From Mycobacterium botniense (lineage in GTDB: Bacteria > Actinomycetota > Actinomycetes > Mycobacteriales > Mycobacteriaceae), in assembly GCF_010723305.1 (NCBI RefSeq), contig NZ_BLKW01000004.1, positions 496,001-560,000 on the forward strand: a stretch of 64,000 nucleotides of DNA, written 5' to 3'. Numbering within the stretch: position 1 is the first letter of the stretch; each line of letters opens with the position of its first letter. The translations under genes were made by a program, and so were the position numbers. The notes beneath the pieces were generated by a model. The model saw only the letters and a program-made list of their open reading frames with translations, was not told where the DNA came from and searched no databases. Shown piece by piece: positions 26,775 to 36,222 of the stretch.

Positions 26775-27988
26775 GCATGCCGTTGACCGGAGTCAGGATT
26801 GTCGAGGTGTCCAGCTTCGTCGCCGCACCGTTATGCGGGATGACCTTGAGCCAGCTTGGGGCTGAGGTGATCCGGGTGGACCCGATCGGCGGGGCATCCG
26901 ATATCCACCGCTGGCCGCTGGCAAAAAGCGGCAGGTCGATTTACTGGACCGGTCTGAACAAGGGAAAACGGTCGGCGACAATCGATTTACGATCGCCGGA
27001 GGGCCAACAGTTGGTGCAGCGGCTGATCGTCGACGGCGACGGTATCGTGGTGACCAACACCGGCTTGTCCTGGCTGTCCCACGAGCAGCTTGCCGGGCTG
27101 CGTCCCGATGTGATCCACGTGCAATTGCTCGGCCGCGGCGATGGGTCTACAGCCGTCGATTACACCGTCAACGCCGGGATCGGGTATCCGCTCGTTACCG
27201 GCCCGGCAACCCACGCCGGTCCGATCAACCATGTGTTGCCCGCCTGGGACGTGTGTTGCGGCCTTTATGCCGCCCTGGCCGTCGTGGCCGCCATCCGCCG
27301 TCGTGACCAGACCGGGAAAGGTGCGCGCATCAGCGTGGCTTTGGAAGACGTGGCGCTGGCCACCGCCGGAAACCTGGGGCTTTTGACCGAGCCTCAGGTA
27401 TCCGGCACCGAACGGCAGCGCCTCGGCAATGCCATTTACGGCCAGTACGGCCAGGATTTCACCAGTCGCGACGGCGTCGCATTCATGGTCGTCACGTTGA
27501 CGGGCAGGCATTTTCGCGAACTGGTCCAGGTCACCGGCACCGGGGCGACTATCACAGCGCTTGCCGAAGCCTTGGGCGCAGACTTCAACGAGGAAGGGGA
27601 CCGGTACCGATACCGCGATGTGCTGACCGGTCTGTTCACCCCCTGGTTCGCCGAGCACACCGCCGAGGAGATCAGCGCAGCGCTGTCGACCACCACGGTG
27701 CTGTTCGAGCGCTATCGGACTTTCGGCGAAGTCGTTGCGGAGCAACGGGTGACGTCGAATCCAGTGTTTACTCGGCTGCACCAGGAAGGTATCGGCGAGT
27801 ATCTGGCCCCCGGCATGCCTGCCGCCTTCGATGGCGTGCACCCGGCGAGCCGGGCCGCGCCCGCGCTGGGCCAGGACACCGCGGCGATCTTGGCCGAGCA
27901 TCTGGGGTTGAGCGCAGCCGACATCGCGCGTCTGGCAGAAGCAAAGACGATCGACTGTGCCCCCGGGAGAAGGGAAGCCGACCAATGA
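26771..27988 (+). CDS. CaiB/BaiF (class III) CoA-transferase
   Basis: The 405-aa protein starts LTGVRIVEVSSFVAAPLCGM and has the family's LGAEVIRVDPIGGASDIHRW segment. The conserved Asp that forms the aspartyl-CoA intermediate appears in LPAWDVCCGLYAALAVVAA (near residue 160). It would move CoA between carboxylates, activating a substrate for the neighbouring FadE/FabG/FadA enzymes without ATP. ATGA overlaps exist at both ends. The substrate is unknown. Confidence 0.88.
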   Translation: MSMPLTGVRIVEVSSFVAAPLCGMTLSQLGAEVIRVDPIGGASDIHRWPLAKSGRSIYWTGLNKGKRSATIDLRSPEGQQLVQRLIVDGDGIVVTNTGLSWLSHEQLAGLRPDVIHVQLLGRGDGSTAVDYTVNAGIGYPLVTGPATHAGPINHVLPAWDVCCGLYAALAVVAAIRRRDQTGKGARISVALEDVALATAGNLGLLTEPQVSGTERQRLGNAIYGQYGQDFTSRDGVAFMVVTLTGRHFRELVQVTGTGATITALAEALGADFNEEGDRYRYRDVLTGLFTPWFAEHTAEEISAALSTTTVLFERYRTFGEVVAEQRVTSNPVFTRLHQEGIGEYLAPGMPAAFDGVHPASRAAPALGQDTAAILAEHLGLSAADIARLAEAKTIDCAPGRREADQ

Positions 27989-29178
27989 CCAAACTCGCGC
28001 AGACGCTTGGCCTTACCGATTTTCAGACTGAGATCCTTTCGACGGTGCGGCAATTCGTCGAGAAAGAGATCATCCCTAACGCGGCCGAACTCGAGCGTAC
28101 CGACACCTATCCTCAAGACATCGTCGAGCGGATGCGCGGCATGGGTTTGTTCGGGCTGATGATCCCGCAGGAGTATGGCGGGCTGGGCGAGTCGCTGCTG
28201 ACCTACGCGCTCTGCGTCGAGGAACTCGCCCGCGGCTGGATGAGCATCTCCGGGGTGATCAACACCCACTTCATCGTTGCCTACATGTTGCTCCGGCACG
28301 GCACCGACGCGCAAAAGCAGCGGTTTTTGCCGCGGATGGCAACGGGGGAGACCCGCGGCGCGTTTTCCATGTCAGAACCGGAGCTGGGCTCAGATGTCGC
28401 CGCGATCCGCACCCGTGCCCAACGCAATCCTGATGGCAGCTACACGATTGACGGGCAGAAGATGTGGCTGACCAACGGCGCCAGCTCGACATTGATCGCG
28501 GTATTGGTGCGAACGGATGAGGGCGCGGAGAGCCCGCATCGCAACCTGACCACTTTCCTCGTTGAAAAGCCAACTGGTTACGGTGAAGTGGCTCCGGGAC
28601 TGGTGATCCCGGGCAAGATCGACAAACTGGGTTACAAAGGCGTCGACACCACAGAGCTGGTTTTCGACGGCTACCGCGCGAGCGGTGAGGACATCCTGGG
28701 CGGCACGCCCGGGCAGGGGTTCTTCCACATGATGGACGGCATCGAAGTCGGGCGGGTCAACGTTGCGGCGAGAGCGTGCGGTGTCGGGATCCGCGCTTTC
28801 GAACTGGCCGTGCGTTATGCTCAGCAACGCCGCACGTTCGGCAAGCCGATCGCCGAGCATCAGGCCATCGCGTTCCAGCTGGCCGAGATGGCAACCAAGA
28901 TCGAGGCCGCGCACCTGATGATGGTCAACGCCGCCCGGCTAAAAGATTCGGGGGAGCGCAACGACCTGGCGGCGGGCATGGCCAAATACTTGGCAAGCGA
29001 GTTCTGTTCGGAGGTCACCCAGCAGAGCTTTCGCATCCACGGCGGCTACGGTTACTCCAAGGAGTACGAGATCGAGCGGTTGATGCGCGACGCACCGTTT
29101 CTGCTCATCGGCGAGGGAACCAGCGAAATCCAGAAGTCCATCATCAGCAAGCGGCTGCTTGCCGAGTACCGGATGTGA
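27985..29178 (+). CDS. acyl-CoA dehydrogenase (FadE)
   Basis: A 397-aa acyl-CoA dehydrogenase: LFGLMIPQEYGGLGESLLTY, AFSMSEPELGSDVAAIRTRA, YTIDGQKMWLTNGASSTLIA, YAQQRRTFGKPIAEHQAIAF and LLIGEGTSEIQKSIISKRL with the catalytic Glu. Together with the FadE at 23484 it gives the locus two dehydrogenases that could act on successive substrates. ATG overlaps the CoA-transferase stop by 4 bases. Confidence 0.92.
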   Translation: MTKLAQTLGLTDFQTEILSTVRQFVEKEIIPNAAELERTDTYPQDIVERMRGMGLFGLMIPQEYGGLGESLLTYALCVEELARGWMSISGVINTHFIVAYMLLRHGTDAQKQRFLPRMATGETRGAFSMSEPELGSDVAAIRTRAQRNPDGSYTIDGQKMWLTNGASSTLIAVLVRTDEGAESPHRNLTTFLVEKPTGYGEVAPGLVIPGKIDKLGYKGVDTTELVFDGYRASGEDILGGTPGQGFFHMMDGIEVGRVNVAARACGVGIRAFELAVRYAQQRRTFGKPIAEHQAIAFQLAEMATKIEAAHLMMVNAARLKDSGERNDLAAGMAKYLASEFCSEVTQQSFRIHGGYGYSKEYEIERLMRDAPFLLIGEGTSEIQKSIISKRLLAEYRM

Positions 29179-29180
29179 CC

Positions 29181-29894
29181 ATGATGGTTCCGGAATTCGC
29201 TGCCCGGCCCCAGCTTTCCGAGGATGTGGCGCGCTTCGTTCGCCAGCGGATCTTCGACGGCACCTATACCGCAGGTGAGTATGTTCGGCTGGACCAATTG
29301 GCCGCCGAATTGGGTATCAGTGTCACACCGGTACGCGAAGCGCTTTTTGAACTGCGCGCCGAAGGATTACTCGCGCAGCAGCCCCGGCGGGGATTTGTGG
29401 TGCTGCCGGTGACTGCCCGAGATCTCACCGACGTCGCCAACGTCCAGGCTTATGTCGGTGGTGAACTGGCGGCCAGGGCCGCAATTAACATCGGTGAAGA
29501 GCAATTACGCGATCTTAAGGCGATCCAGGTCGCACTGGAGGACGCCTATGCCCGTGGCGACGACCAAGGTGCGGTGCGGCTCAACCACGAATTCCATCGC
29601 GCCATCAACGTGGCTGCCGACTCGCCCAAACTTGCGCAAATGATGTCGCAGATCACCCGCTACGCACCGGAATCGGTGTTCCCGAGCATTGCGGGCTGGC
29701 CGGGGCAGTCGATGAAGCACCATCGGCGGGTGCTGGCTGCGCTGGAAAAACACGATGACAAGCTCGCCCGCCATGCCATGTCGGATCACCTGTCCGCCGG
29801 CGCGGTGCCGTTGATCGAGCACCTCATCGAGCGGGGCGTTGTCGAGCAGGGGAGTGGCGTGACATCCCGGCGACGGGGCCGTCGACAGAACTGA
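29181..29894 (+). CDS. GntR-family regulator with FCD domain
   Basis: A 237-aa regulator: winged HTH in residues 8-75 (ISVTPVREALFELRAEGLLA, PRRGFVVLPVT) and an FCD ligand domain with metal-type His residues (LNHEFHRAINVAA, MKHHRRVLAALEKHDD, HAMSDHL). ATG 29181 follows the FadE stop; GTG 29175, overlapping that stop by 4 bases, is an alternative. It closes the beta-oxidation operon and is likely its local repressor, with an acyl-CoA or carboxylate ligand (inference from FadR/VanR-like relatives). Confidence 0.87.
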   Translation: MMVPEFAARPQLSEDVARFVRQRIFDGTYTAGEYVRLDQLAAELGISVTPVREALFELRAEGLLAQQPRRGFVVLPVTARDLTDVANVQAYVGGELAARAAINIGEEQLRDLKAIQVALEDAYARGDDQGAVRLNHEFHRAINVAADSPKLAQMMSQITRYAPESVFPSIAGWPGQSMKHHRRVLAALEKHDDKLARHAMSDHLSAGAVPLIEHLIERGVVEQGSGVTSRRRGRRQN

Positions 29895-30039
29895 TTGACT
29901 TATCCTGCCGCCCTCAGCGGGTCGGTAAGGGTGCCCAGAACGTCGGGGCCAGCAAGTCTCTGAGGCCGCAGTTCTGGTGGCCGAGCACCGCTTATGCATA
30001 CCAGGTTTCCTGGGCCCGACGTGTAGGCGAAACGCTCGG

Positions 30040-30330
30040 GGAGGAGTTTCGAGACGTGTCCGCGGGGTGTGGTTGTTCGATGGCCAACTGCCGCCTGCGG
30101 CGACGAAAAAGCTGAATTGACCGGCGAGCGTCCGGTTGTGCCCTTAGCGCCAGGTGGAAAAGGGGTACAACGATGTGGGATTGGCACGCAGATTGCCGAT
30201 TCATCCACAAAGATGGTGTCATCGCGGACATCGATACCGCGCTGCCCGACCAGCCCCAACCGTGAATGGGGGCAGATCCAGCTTCGCGGCAAGTGCCGCA
30301 ACACTTTTCACGGGGCATCGGGCCAGTGTG
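30040..30330 (+). pseudogene. remnant of an LppA-like lipoprotein gene
   Basis: Between 30040 and 30330, pieces in different frames match the lipoprotein at 34345-34929. The fragment RFIHKDGVIADID corresponds to GRVIHKDGVVAVAT there, and QIQLRGKCRNTFH corresponds to AIRVSGECRNMTNH, while EEFRDVSAG resembles DLQDVSGGF. Stops and frame changes separate the pieces. No other coding potential is convincing in 29895-30449. The remnant suggests that the DUF1023/lipoprotein set was once duplicated or rearranged around 30-35 kb. Confidence 0.6.
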
Positions 30331-30449
30331 ATAGAGAAGTCACGGCTGCTCATGATGGCCATGTATTGGTGAAGGGTGTAAAGGCCGGAAGCGGACTATC
30401 ATAGGCTGGTTCCAGGCGCTGGGCCGCGAACATCGGGCGGGAGGATGCG

Positions 30450-31409
30450 ATGGCACCACGCGATGTGCTTAAGGCCGACATTCCCGGATATGTGCAGGGT
30501 GGCGCGGCGAACACGCCCCCGCCGCCGATTAGTCCGGCCCCGGTGCCGCCACCGGCCTCGCCGATGGATGCTTTGTTGGGGTTGGTTCCCTTGGCTGCCA
30601 ACACGAGCGTCCCTGCGGACAACACCGCAGCACAGGCCGGGTATGCGGATCGCGAGCTGAAGGTCGGTGACGCGCTCACAAAGTTTCCGGCCAATGAGGA
30701 GGAGTCAGCCGCCAAGCTGTCCGCCGTTGGCAGTGACCCTAATCAGATGCTGCAGATGGCCCAGCAGTTGCCGCAGATGGCCACCGGGGTCGCCCAGTCG
30801 GTTGCTGGCGCTATCGGCGGTTTGATTAACCCACTCGCCCAGATTCCGCAGCAGGCCGCCCAGGTGGGCCAGCAGGCCCTGCAGGCGGGCATGGGTGCCC
30901 TCCAGCAGAGCGCGGGCGGTGGGGCTGCGGCTGCTGAGGGCATACCCGCTGAGCTGCTGGGCGCCGAGGGCGCACTCGGCGCTGGTGAGGGAGGGCTCGG
31001 TGCTGCTGGCACTGGCGCGGCTGGTTTGGCGGACACCGCACCGGCCGCAATGCTTGGGCCGCCGCCGGCACCGTCGGCCGCAACCGTGCCGATGTCCGCG
31101 CCGAGCACACCGCCGGTGCCGCCCACCACACCCGAGCCGACGGCCGGCCCGAGGGGTGGGATGGGCGCGATGCCGATGGTGCCGCCGGGCGCGGTGCACG
31201 GCGGTGGGCCAGGCAGCGACGTCAAACCTGACACCAAACGGGTGGTCCCGCCGACGGTGAAAAACGGTGGTCCGGTGCAGGGGCGGATCATCACGCCCCC
31301 AGCTACACCCGAAGTGACAAAGCGCGTGGAGGGTAAGCCGGTCGCCAGTCGGCGCATCCTTTTGCCCGAACACGGCTCTGAAGACGACGGGGCTGATCAA
31401 ACCCGGTGA
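30450..31409 (+). CDS. Pro/Ala-rich protein of the DUF2563/DUF1023 neighbourhood
   Basis: The 319-aa protein begins MAPRDVLKADIPGYVQGG, followed by a Pro-rich linker, a helical part (residues 70-160) with WXG100-like heptads (ADRELKVGDALTKFPANEEE), Gln-rich and Ala/Gly-rich repeats (residues 120-215), Pro-rich repeats and a basic C-terminus (VVPPTVKNGG, RRILLPEHGS). GGGAGG before ATG 30450 supports the start. Similar low-complexity proteins precede DUF2563 and DUF1023 genes in mycobacteria and may be ESX (type VII) substrates. No catalytic motif is visible and the function is not recognised. Confidence 0.7.
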   Translation: MAPRDVLKADIPGYVQGGAANTPPPPISPAPVPPPASPMDALLGLVPLAANTSVPADNTAAQAGYADRELKVGDALTKFPANEEESAAKLSAVGSDPNQMLQMAQQLPQMATGVAQSVAGAIGGLINPLAQIPQQAAQVGQQALQAGMGALQQSAGGGAAAAEGIPAELLGAEGALGAGEGGLGAAGTGAAGLADTAPAAMLGPPPAPSAATVPMSAPSTPPVPPTTPEPTAGPRGGMGAMPMVPPGAVHGGGPGSDVKPDTKRVVPPTVKNGGPVQGRIITPPATPEVTKRVEGKPVASRRILLPEHGSEDDGADQTR

Positions 31410-31690
31410 TGCTTTTGTGGCCGAGACTCCATCCGCGGGGTCTCGAGCCGGTGGGCGGCAGCTTCCTGGCTGCAGGGCCGATGTTCACTACTGGGTGGCG
31501 GCGGTGAGCTGCGACCGTGCACCTGCGAGACATCACCACCGCGGCGTTGATCGTCGCTGCCGGCGGCGACACGTGTGCCATCGACGACAGCCGACGAAGT
31601 GGCCGGCCCGCCCGGATCACCTTGAGGCCCCGATGGTCTGTGCCCTAACCATCCACGTCACCGGGGCGCTGGCTCGGGTCAGGATGTCGG

Positions 31691-32100
31691 TCAGGATGCG
31701 TTGGTGTCCGCGGCAGCGGGCTTTTCGCCCGCCCCGGGGATGGGCCGAGTGAGGTGGCTGATTTTGCGTGCTACCTCTGGCCGGTAGGACCGGTAATCGG
31801 CCTGCCAGGCCGGATCGCGTTGGCGGGCTTTGGCGTGTTGCAGGGCGGCTTCATGGGGGTGGATGCTGATCATTCGTCCCCGACGCGCTTTGGTGCACTC
31901 GGCGTGCAACCGCCAGGTTCGCCTCATCGCGGCCGATCGCGCGTACTTGGCGTTTTTGGCGATCCTGCCGTGGGACGGTGACGGTGGTGGGCGGCTCTGC
32001 CGCGGGGTAGTGCGCCTTTGCCGGCGTGCCGGGTGCCCGACGGAAGTGATTTGACCGCTATGGCTGCGGTGGTAGCTTTACCTGGCAGCTCGGGAAGGGG
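31691..32100 (-). mobile_element. IS1182-family transposase remnant
   Basis: The minus strand encodes ISIHPHEAALQHAKARQRDPAWQADYRSYRP and RKISHL, wording typical of the C-terminal zinc-like and DDE end of IS1182-type transposases (in families the pattern is HPHDALL..RAARA..YRRHRPMVERSIAWL). Upstream pieces in other frames (ECTKARRGRM; AKYARSAA) extend the match to about 32075. Frameshifts and the lack of the N-terminal half mean it is dead. No terminal inverted repeats could be identified. The 280 bases before it (31410-31690) hold nothing I recognise. Confidence 0.6.
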
Positions 32101-32106
32101 TCGGTG

Positions 32107-32421
32107 ATGGCCGGTGACGCCGGGTTGCTGCGGTGTGGGGGGACCGATTGGCGCTGCGGCGCACAGCACGTCTATCAGGGTGCGAGTCACCTGTCGCGGG
32201 TGTCGTTGGACTCGACCCTGCTCGGCTCGTTCGCAGTCGCTGAGGCAGCTTACGACGGCCCAAGCGTCGCTCGTCCCGACCACGTCAAAACCTTGCGGGC
32301 CCACCAAGAGGTCCTCGGTGACGTTGGGGGCGAAGCGGATCAGGCGGTGTCGTCGTTCACCGTGATGGAAGAGCGCAGCGCCGTGACGTTGGTGGTGGTG
32401 CGGTGCAGCTTCGGCACATAA
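32107..32421 (+). CDS. DUF2563-like small protein
   Basis: The 104-aa protein reads MAGDAGLLRCGGTDWRCGAQ, then GASHLSRVSLDSTLLGSFAVAEAAYD and HVKTLRAHQEVLGDVGGEAD, matching the DUF2563 pattern of mycobacteria: a small WXG100-like helical hairpin. GAAGGGG precedes ATG 32107. Its last 19 bases overlap the start of the DUF1023 gene, so the two are coupled. Such proteins usually precede DUF1023 hydrolases (compare Rv2542-lppA region of M. tuberculosis) and are thought to be related to ESX-type secretion, but their role is unproven. Confidence 0.7.
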   Translation: MAGDAGLLRCGGTDWRCGAQHVYQGASHLSRVSLDSTLLGSFAVAEAAYDGPSVARPDHVKTLRAHQEVLGDVGGEADQAVSSFTVMEERSAVTLVVVRCSFGT

Positions 32422-34361
32422 GCAAGGGCCTGCTGGTCATGTTCGCCGGTGGTGATCCGTGGAGGGTCAACCAAAGCCTCCAAAGTGGCCGGCCGGCGGA
32501 GATTTCCGATCTGGCGCAAGCATTTTATGACGCCGGTGAATCCACAAAAGAGGCTAAGAGCGCCTTCGGTCAAGCACGGGAGTGTTTCGAGAAGGCCTGG
32601 AATCGGGAGACCGGCGAGCATCCCATCAACGACTCCCCCGGGGTGCGGCGGGCCACCGCATCGTTGGGTGTGCAGGCTTCCCAATTGCCCGAGATCGCCG
32701 TCGATCTGGAAACCGTCGCGGCCGCTCTGGCCGAGGCGCAGCGCTTCGCAGGCGCGCAGATCGCCTCGCTCGAGAACGAGCTGCAGCAGATCGATGACGA
32801 GCTCGGCGAAGCCCTCGAACTGGAAAGAAACGGGCACCTGTCCGGGCTGGAAAAATCCGTCCTCGATCAACACATCACCGAGCTCGAATAGCAAGCCATC
32901 GATGACACCGCCGCAACCCTGCAGCGGGTCGAGCACGTCCGCGACGGTTACGCCGCCGCGTTGCAGAAGGCGCAGGCCAAGCTGCGCACCGATGGGTATG
33001 ACCCGGCGCTGGTCCAGGGCCTCGACGCGCCGCTTTCCCCGCCGAAACCGGAACAACCGGCGATCCCGATTCCGCCCCCGGATACCAGCGCTGAAGATGT
33101 CAAAAAGTGGTGGGATTCGCTCAGCCAGCAGCAAAAGGATCAGCTGATTACCCAACACCCGCCAGAGTTGGGCAACCTCAATGGTATTGACGCCGCCGTC
33201 CGCGACATGGTCAACCAGGCGGTGATGAACGATGATCTCAACCGGGTTTTGGATGTAGCTAAGGGGCACGGGGTGTCTCCGGAGGAGGTGGTGCGCAGTC
33301 CGGCACTCTACGGGCTCTCGGCCACGGACATCACCCGGTATCAAAACGCGGTGAGAACGCGTGACGGACTGAAGTACGACAGAGGACCCGACCCCAAAAA
33401 CCCCAGGCCCGTCATGCTGTGGGCTTATGACCCGTTGGCCTTTAAAGGTCAGGGCAAGGCCGCGATCGCAATCGGTAATCCGGATTGGGCACGAAATACC
33501 GCGGTGATTGTGCCCGGTACCGGAAGCAGCGTGGCGCAGGGTTGGCTGGTCGGGCACGATGATGCGATCAACCTGTATGACCAGTCCCTGGCGGCCGATC
33601 CCGATCATCGCTACACCTCGGTCATGGCGTGGATGGGATATGACGCACCCGATGGATTCACCGACATTCGGGTCAGCCAGCCATGGCTGGCCCGGCAAGG
33701 GGGCGATCTGCTGGCCGGAGATGTCAACGCTCTGGCGGTTACCCACAACGGGCTGGCCCCCGAGCACATCACGGTCATCGGGCACTCCTATGGGGCCACG
33801 ACCGTCGCCGACGCGTTCGCTCACAGCGGCATGCGCGCCAACGACGCGGTGTTGCTCGGGTGTCCCGGCACCGATCTGGCCCATAGCGCCGCCGATTTCC
33901 ACCTCGGTGGCGGACACGTCTACGTGGGCTCGGCGTCCAGCGACCCGATCAGCTGGATCGGCAATTCCGACGGCGTGCCGCGCGAGATGCTCAAGGACTA
34001 CCTCAGGGAACACCACATCCCCGTCCCGGCAGCCGCCGGGTTGGGCTTCGATCCGGCCGGCAGCGGATTCGGCTCGATCCGATTCCACGCTGAAGTGCCC
34101 GGCCATGGGTCTCTCAACGAACACGACCATTCGCACTACTACGTACGGGGCAGCGAGGCGCTGCGCAGCATCACCGACGTCGCCAGCGGCCATCCCGATC
34201 GACTGGCAACCGACGGCATGCTCGCAGAGGGCAGGCGCCAACCGCACATCGGCCCCCTCCGAATACCGGGCATACCGGCCTTCATCGACCCGGAAGCCAA
34301 CCGCCCACCGGATACCATCCACGATGATCACGCATACCGCACAGATGAATCTCCGCGGTGA
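32403..34361 (+). pseudogene. DUF1023 alpha/beta hydrolase gene interrupted by one in-frame TAG
   Basis: One frame of 653 codons is open except for TAG at 32889-32891 (codon 163). The sequence before (ITELE) and after it (QAIDDTAATLQRVEHVRDGY) continues one coiled-coil region, so a Gln CAG or similar has become TAG. The N-terminal part (residues 1-230) is helical, with VNQSLQSGRPAEISDLAQAF. The C-terminal DUF1023 alpha/beta-hydrolase domain has the nucleophile elbow VIGHSYGATTVADAF near base 33785 and a HYYVRGSEAL region. A start further in could still make a 466-aa product (from about 32961) holding the whole hydrolase domain. Read-through or re-initiation cannot be excluded. Confidence 0.8.
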
Positions 34362-34929
34362 CCGTCGGGGCCGCTGCTGGTCTGCGCTGCCGGTGTTGGC
34401 GGTGTTGGCCGTGCCGCTCATGATGGGAGGATGTGCGCTGATGTTCCCCAACCGCCACGACATCGACCACCCAGCAAACCCGATGTCGGATCAACAAGCC
34501 ATGGCCCAGGTCATCGAGCCCGCAAAGCACATCGTGAAAGACGCCGACCTGCAGGACGTCTCAGGAGGTTTCCGCTGGGAGTCGTGCAATGACCAAGGCG
34601 ATCCGCCCTATCGGGGACTAGTGGAGATGAGCTTCAAGTGGCCTATGGACGACGCCAAGGGTTACCCCACCGAGGTCGAGCCCAACGCCTATTTCGAAAA
34701 GCTCGCCGCGACAATGGTCGCCCACGGCTGGAGTGACGGGCCCCCACCCGGCTGGCACTCATACGGAAGGGTCATCCACAAAGACGGGGTGGTGGCGGTC
34801 GCGACCCAGGACCCGACCAGTGGTAGGGGGGCTATCCGGGTCTCCGGTGAATGCCGCAACATGACCAACCATCGCCGTGACGGCACAATGCTGGGCTTCG
34901 AGATCACCGACCAATTACGTGACCGTTGA
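34345..34929 (+). CDS. LppA-like lipoprotein
   Basis: A 194-aa lipoprotein: a basic start (MNLRGDRRGR), hydrophobic core (LPVLAVLAVPLMM) and lipobox LMMGGC with the acylated Cys at residue 30. The mature part has no catalytic motif but two Cys (WESCNDQ and SGECRNM) that may form a disulfide. It lies 17 bases inside the end of the DUF1023 gene, the usual order in mycobacteria (DUF1023 hydrolase, then LppA/LppV-type lipoprotein). The role in the envelope is unknown. An older frameshifted copy lies at about 30040-30330. Confidence 0.8.
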   Translation: MNLRGDRRGRCWSALPVLAVLAVPLMMGGCALMFPNRHDIDHPANPMSDQQAMAQVIEPAKHIVKDADLQDVSGGFRWESCNDQGDPPYRGLVEMSFKWPMDDAKGYPTEVEPNAYFEKLAATMVAHGWSDGPPPGWHSYGRVIHKDGVVAVATQDPTSGRGAIRVSGECRNMTNHRRDGTMLGFEITDQLRDR

Positions 34930-35167
34930 TTGCCGGTGGGATCGCGGCGGCCTGCCCTATCGACGGCCCGGGTGGGTGCTCGCTGATTTTCGCCCAGCCA
35001 CGACGATAACCACTTGTCAACTGGCTTCGACAAGCAGGCACCGACTGCGCTGGTTGTGCAGATACGTGTGATCTACTTGCTGCACAACACTTTTTGCCAC
35101 TTTTTGCCACGGATGCACGGACTGGTTCCCGAACCCGCGACACGCGGCCCTGCCTGGAGCGCCTGAG

Positions 35168-35576
35168 GTGGCGCTGCGGGTGGCCCGCGCTGCACAATCG
35201 CCCGCCGACCATCGAACCTACACCGCTGCCCTCTGCTTTTGGCGCGTCGCGCACCGAGCAACTAAAGCGCTTTTGCTGGCGGCAAATCAGGGCGCCGACG
35301 CGGACAACGCGAAGATACTGGCCGCCTGGGAAGGCCGGAATCGCACGCTAACAGCGGCGATCAATGAAGCGGTCCAGCAAGAGAAGCCCCGTGACGTCCT
35401 AGCGACCGCTGGCCGCGATCCTCGATTTCACCCAACCTGGTTACGCCAAAGCGGAACTGACTGCGGCCGGGTTTGTCGAGTGGATTGTCGCAGTCCGGTA
35501 TGGCGAGTTTCCGAGGATCAGCCGCATAGAAGCGCTCGCAACGGACGACATCGCGCAGGTTAACAAGAGCAGCTAA
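35168..35576 (+). pseudogene. frameshifted hypothetical gene
   Basis: Two helical fragments in different frames lie end to end: SPADHRTYTAALCFWRVAHR up to QQEKPRD (about 35168-35400), then LAAILDFTQPGYAKAELTAA up to DDIAQVNKSS with TAA at 35574-35576. A frame change near 35400 would join them. The family is not recognised. In the leading stretch 34930-35167 I see only a 10-base tandem duplication (TTTTTGCCAC twice, 35091-35110). Confidence 0.35.
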
Positions 35577-35655
35577 TTTACTGGCGTCAATAAGTTGCGG
35601 AGCCGCGCTTGCATGGTGACTACCGTGATAGCGAGGCAGCAATACGATAAAGCCC

Positions 35656-36222
35656 ATGCCGCAGTTGTCTCCCCCGCCGCCTCCGGGGCCGCCCACAGCC
35701 TCTCCGCCGTGGCCGCCGACAGCGCGGCCAACGCCGAGGCGGCCATCACAGTGGCTGACGCGCATCTTGCTCATCACTGCGCTGGCGGTAATAGCCGGCA
35801 TCGCGATCGGCGCCTGGTTCCGGCCCCTGCCAAACAACAAGGCTTCCACCGCCTCGCCCCCGCCCACTTACACCGACCGGCAAGTCGCTGACGCGAAGTC
35901 GAAGGTGTGCGCCGCGTTTGAAAAAGTCCATCAGGCCGTTCGCCGGAATTTCGCCCGAGATCAGGGAGCCGACCCCATGCAGCAATTCGCTGTCACGGTT
36001 TCCGTGGAACAGGCGCTTCTTGCCGGCAGCGTCTACCTCACGACTACACTTGCTGATCAGCCGGCGACGCCGCGGGATCTGGCGACGGCAGTTCGAAAGC
36101 TCGTCAATGTTTTTCAGGAACTTACCATCGACTACCTGAATGGACAGGGTAATCCCGAATTAGAGCCGACGCTGCGTGCTGGTGACGATGCGACATCAAC
36201 GATCCAAGGGTTGTGCAAGTGA
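35656..36222 (+). CDS. Pro-rich single-span membrane protein
   Basis: The 188-aa protein has a Pro-rich cytoplasmic N-terminus (LSPPPPPGPPTASPP), one transmembrane helix (residues 37-54, ILLITALAVIAGIAIGAW) and an extracytoplasmic helical domain (residues 75-188) with Cys residues near both ends (KVCAAFEK and GLCK) that may pair. Proteins of this layout are common and unnamed in mycobacteria, often beside ESX-related genes. The stop overlaps the GTG of the EspK-like gene (GTGA at 36219-36222), so the two are coupled and may form one unit. Confidence 0.75.
   Translation: MPQLSPPPPPGPPTASPPWPPTARPTPRRPSQWLTRILLITALAVIAGIAIGAWFRPLPNNKASTASPPPTYTDRQVADAKSKVCAAFEKVHQAVRRNFARDQGADPMQQFAVTVSVEQALLAGSVYLTTTLADQPATPRDLATAVRKLVNVFQELTIDYLNGQGNPELEPTLRAGDDATSTIQGLCK

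Noticed and set aside
31410..31690. possible small genes between the Pro/Ala-rich gene and the IS remnant
   Set aside because: All frames are short or low-complexity and none shows a ribosome site or family motif.
32340..34463. 707-codon minus-strand open frame opposite the DUF1023 gene
   Set aside because: Long, but no domain or start signal; the plus strand has clear hydrolase motifs and gene overlaps.
35091..35110. TTTTTGCCAC tandem duplication as a mobile-element target duplication
   Set aside because: The two copies are directly adjacent with nothing inserted between them; a simple slippage duplication is sufficient.
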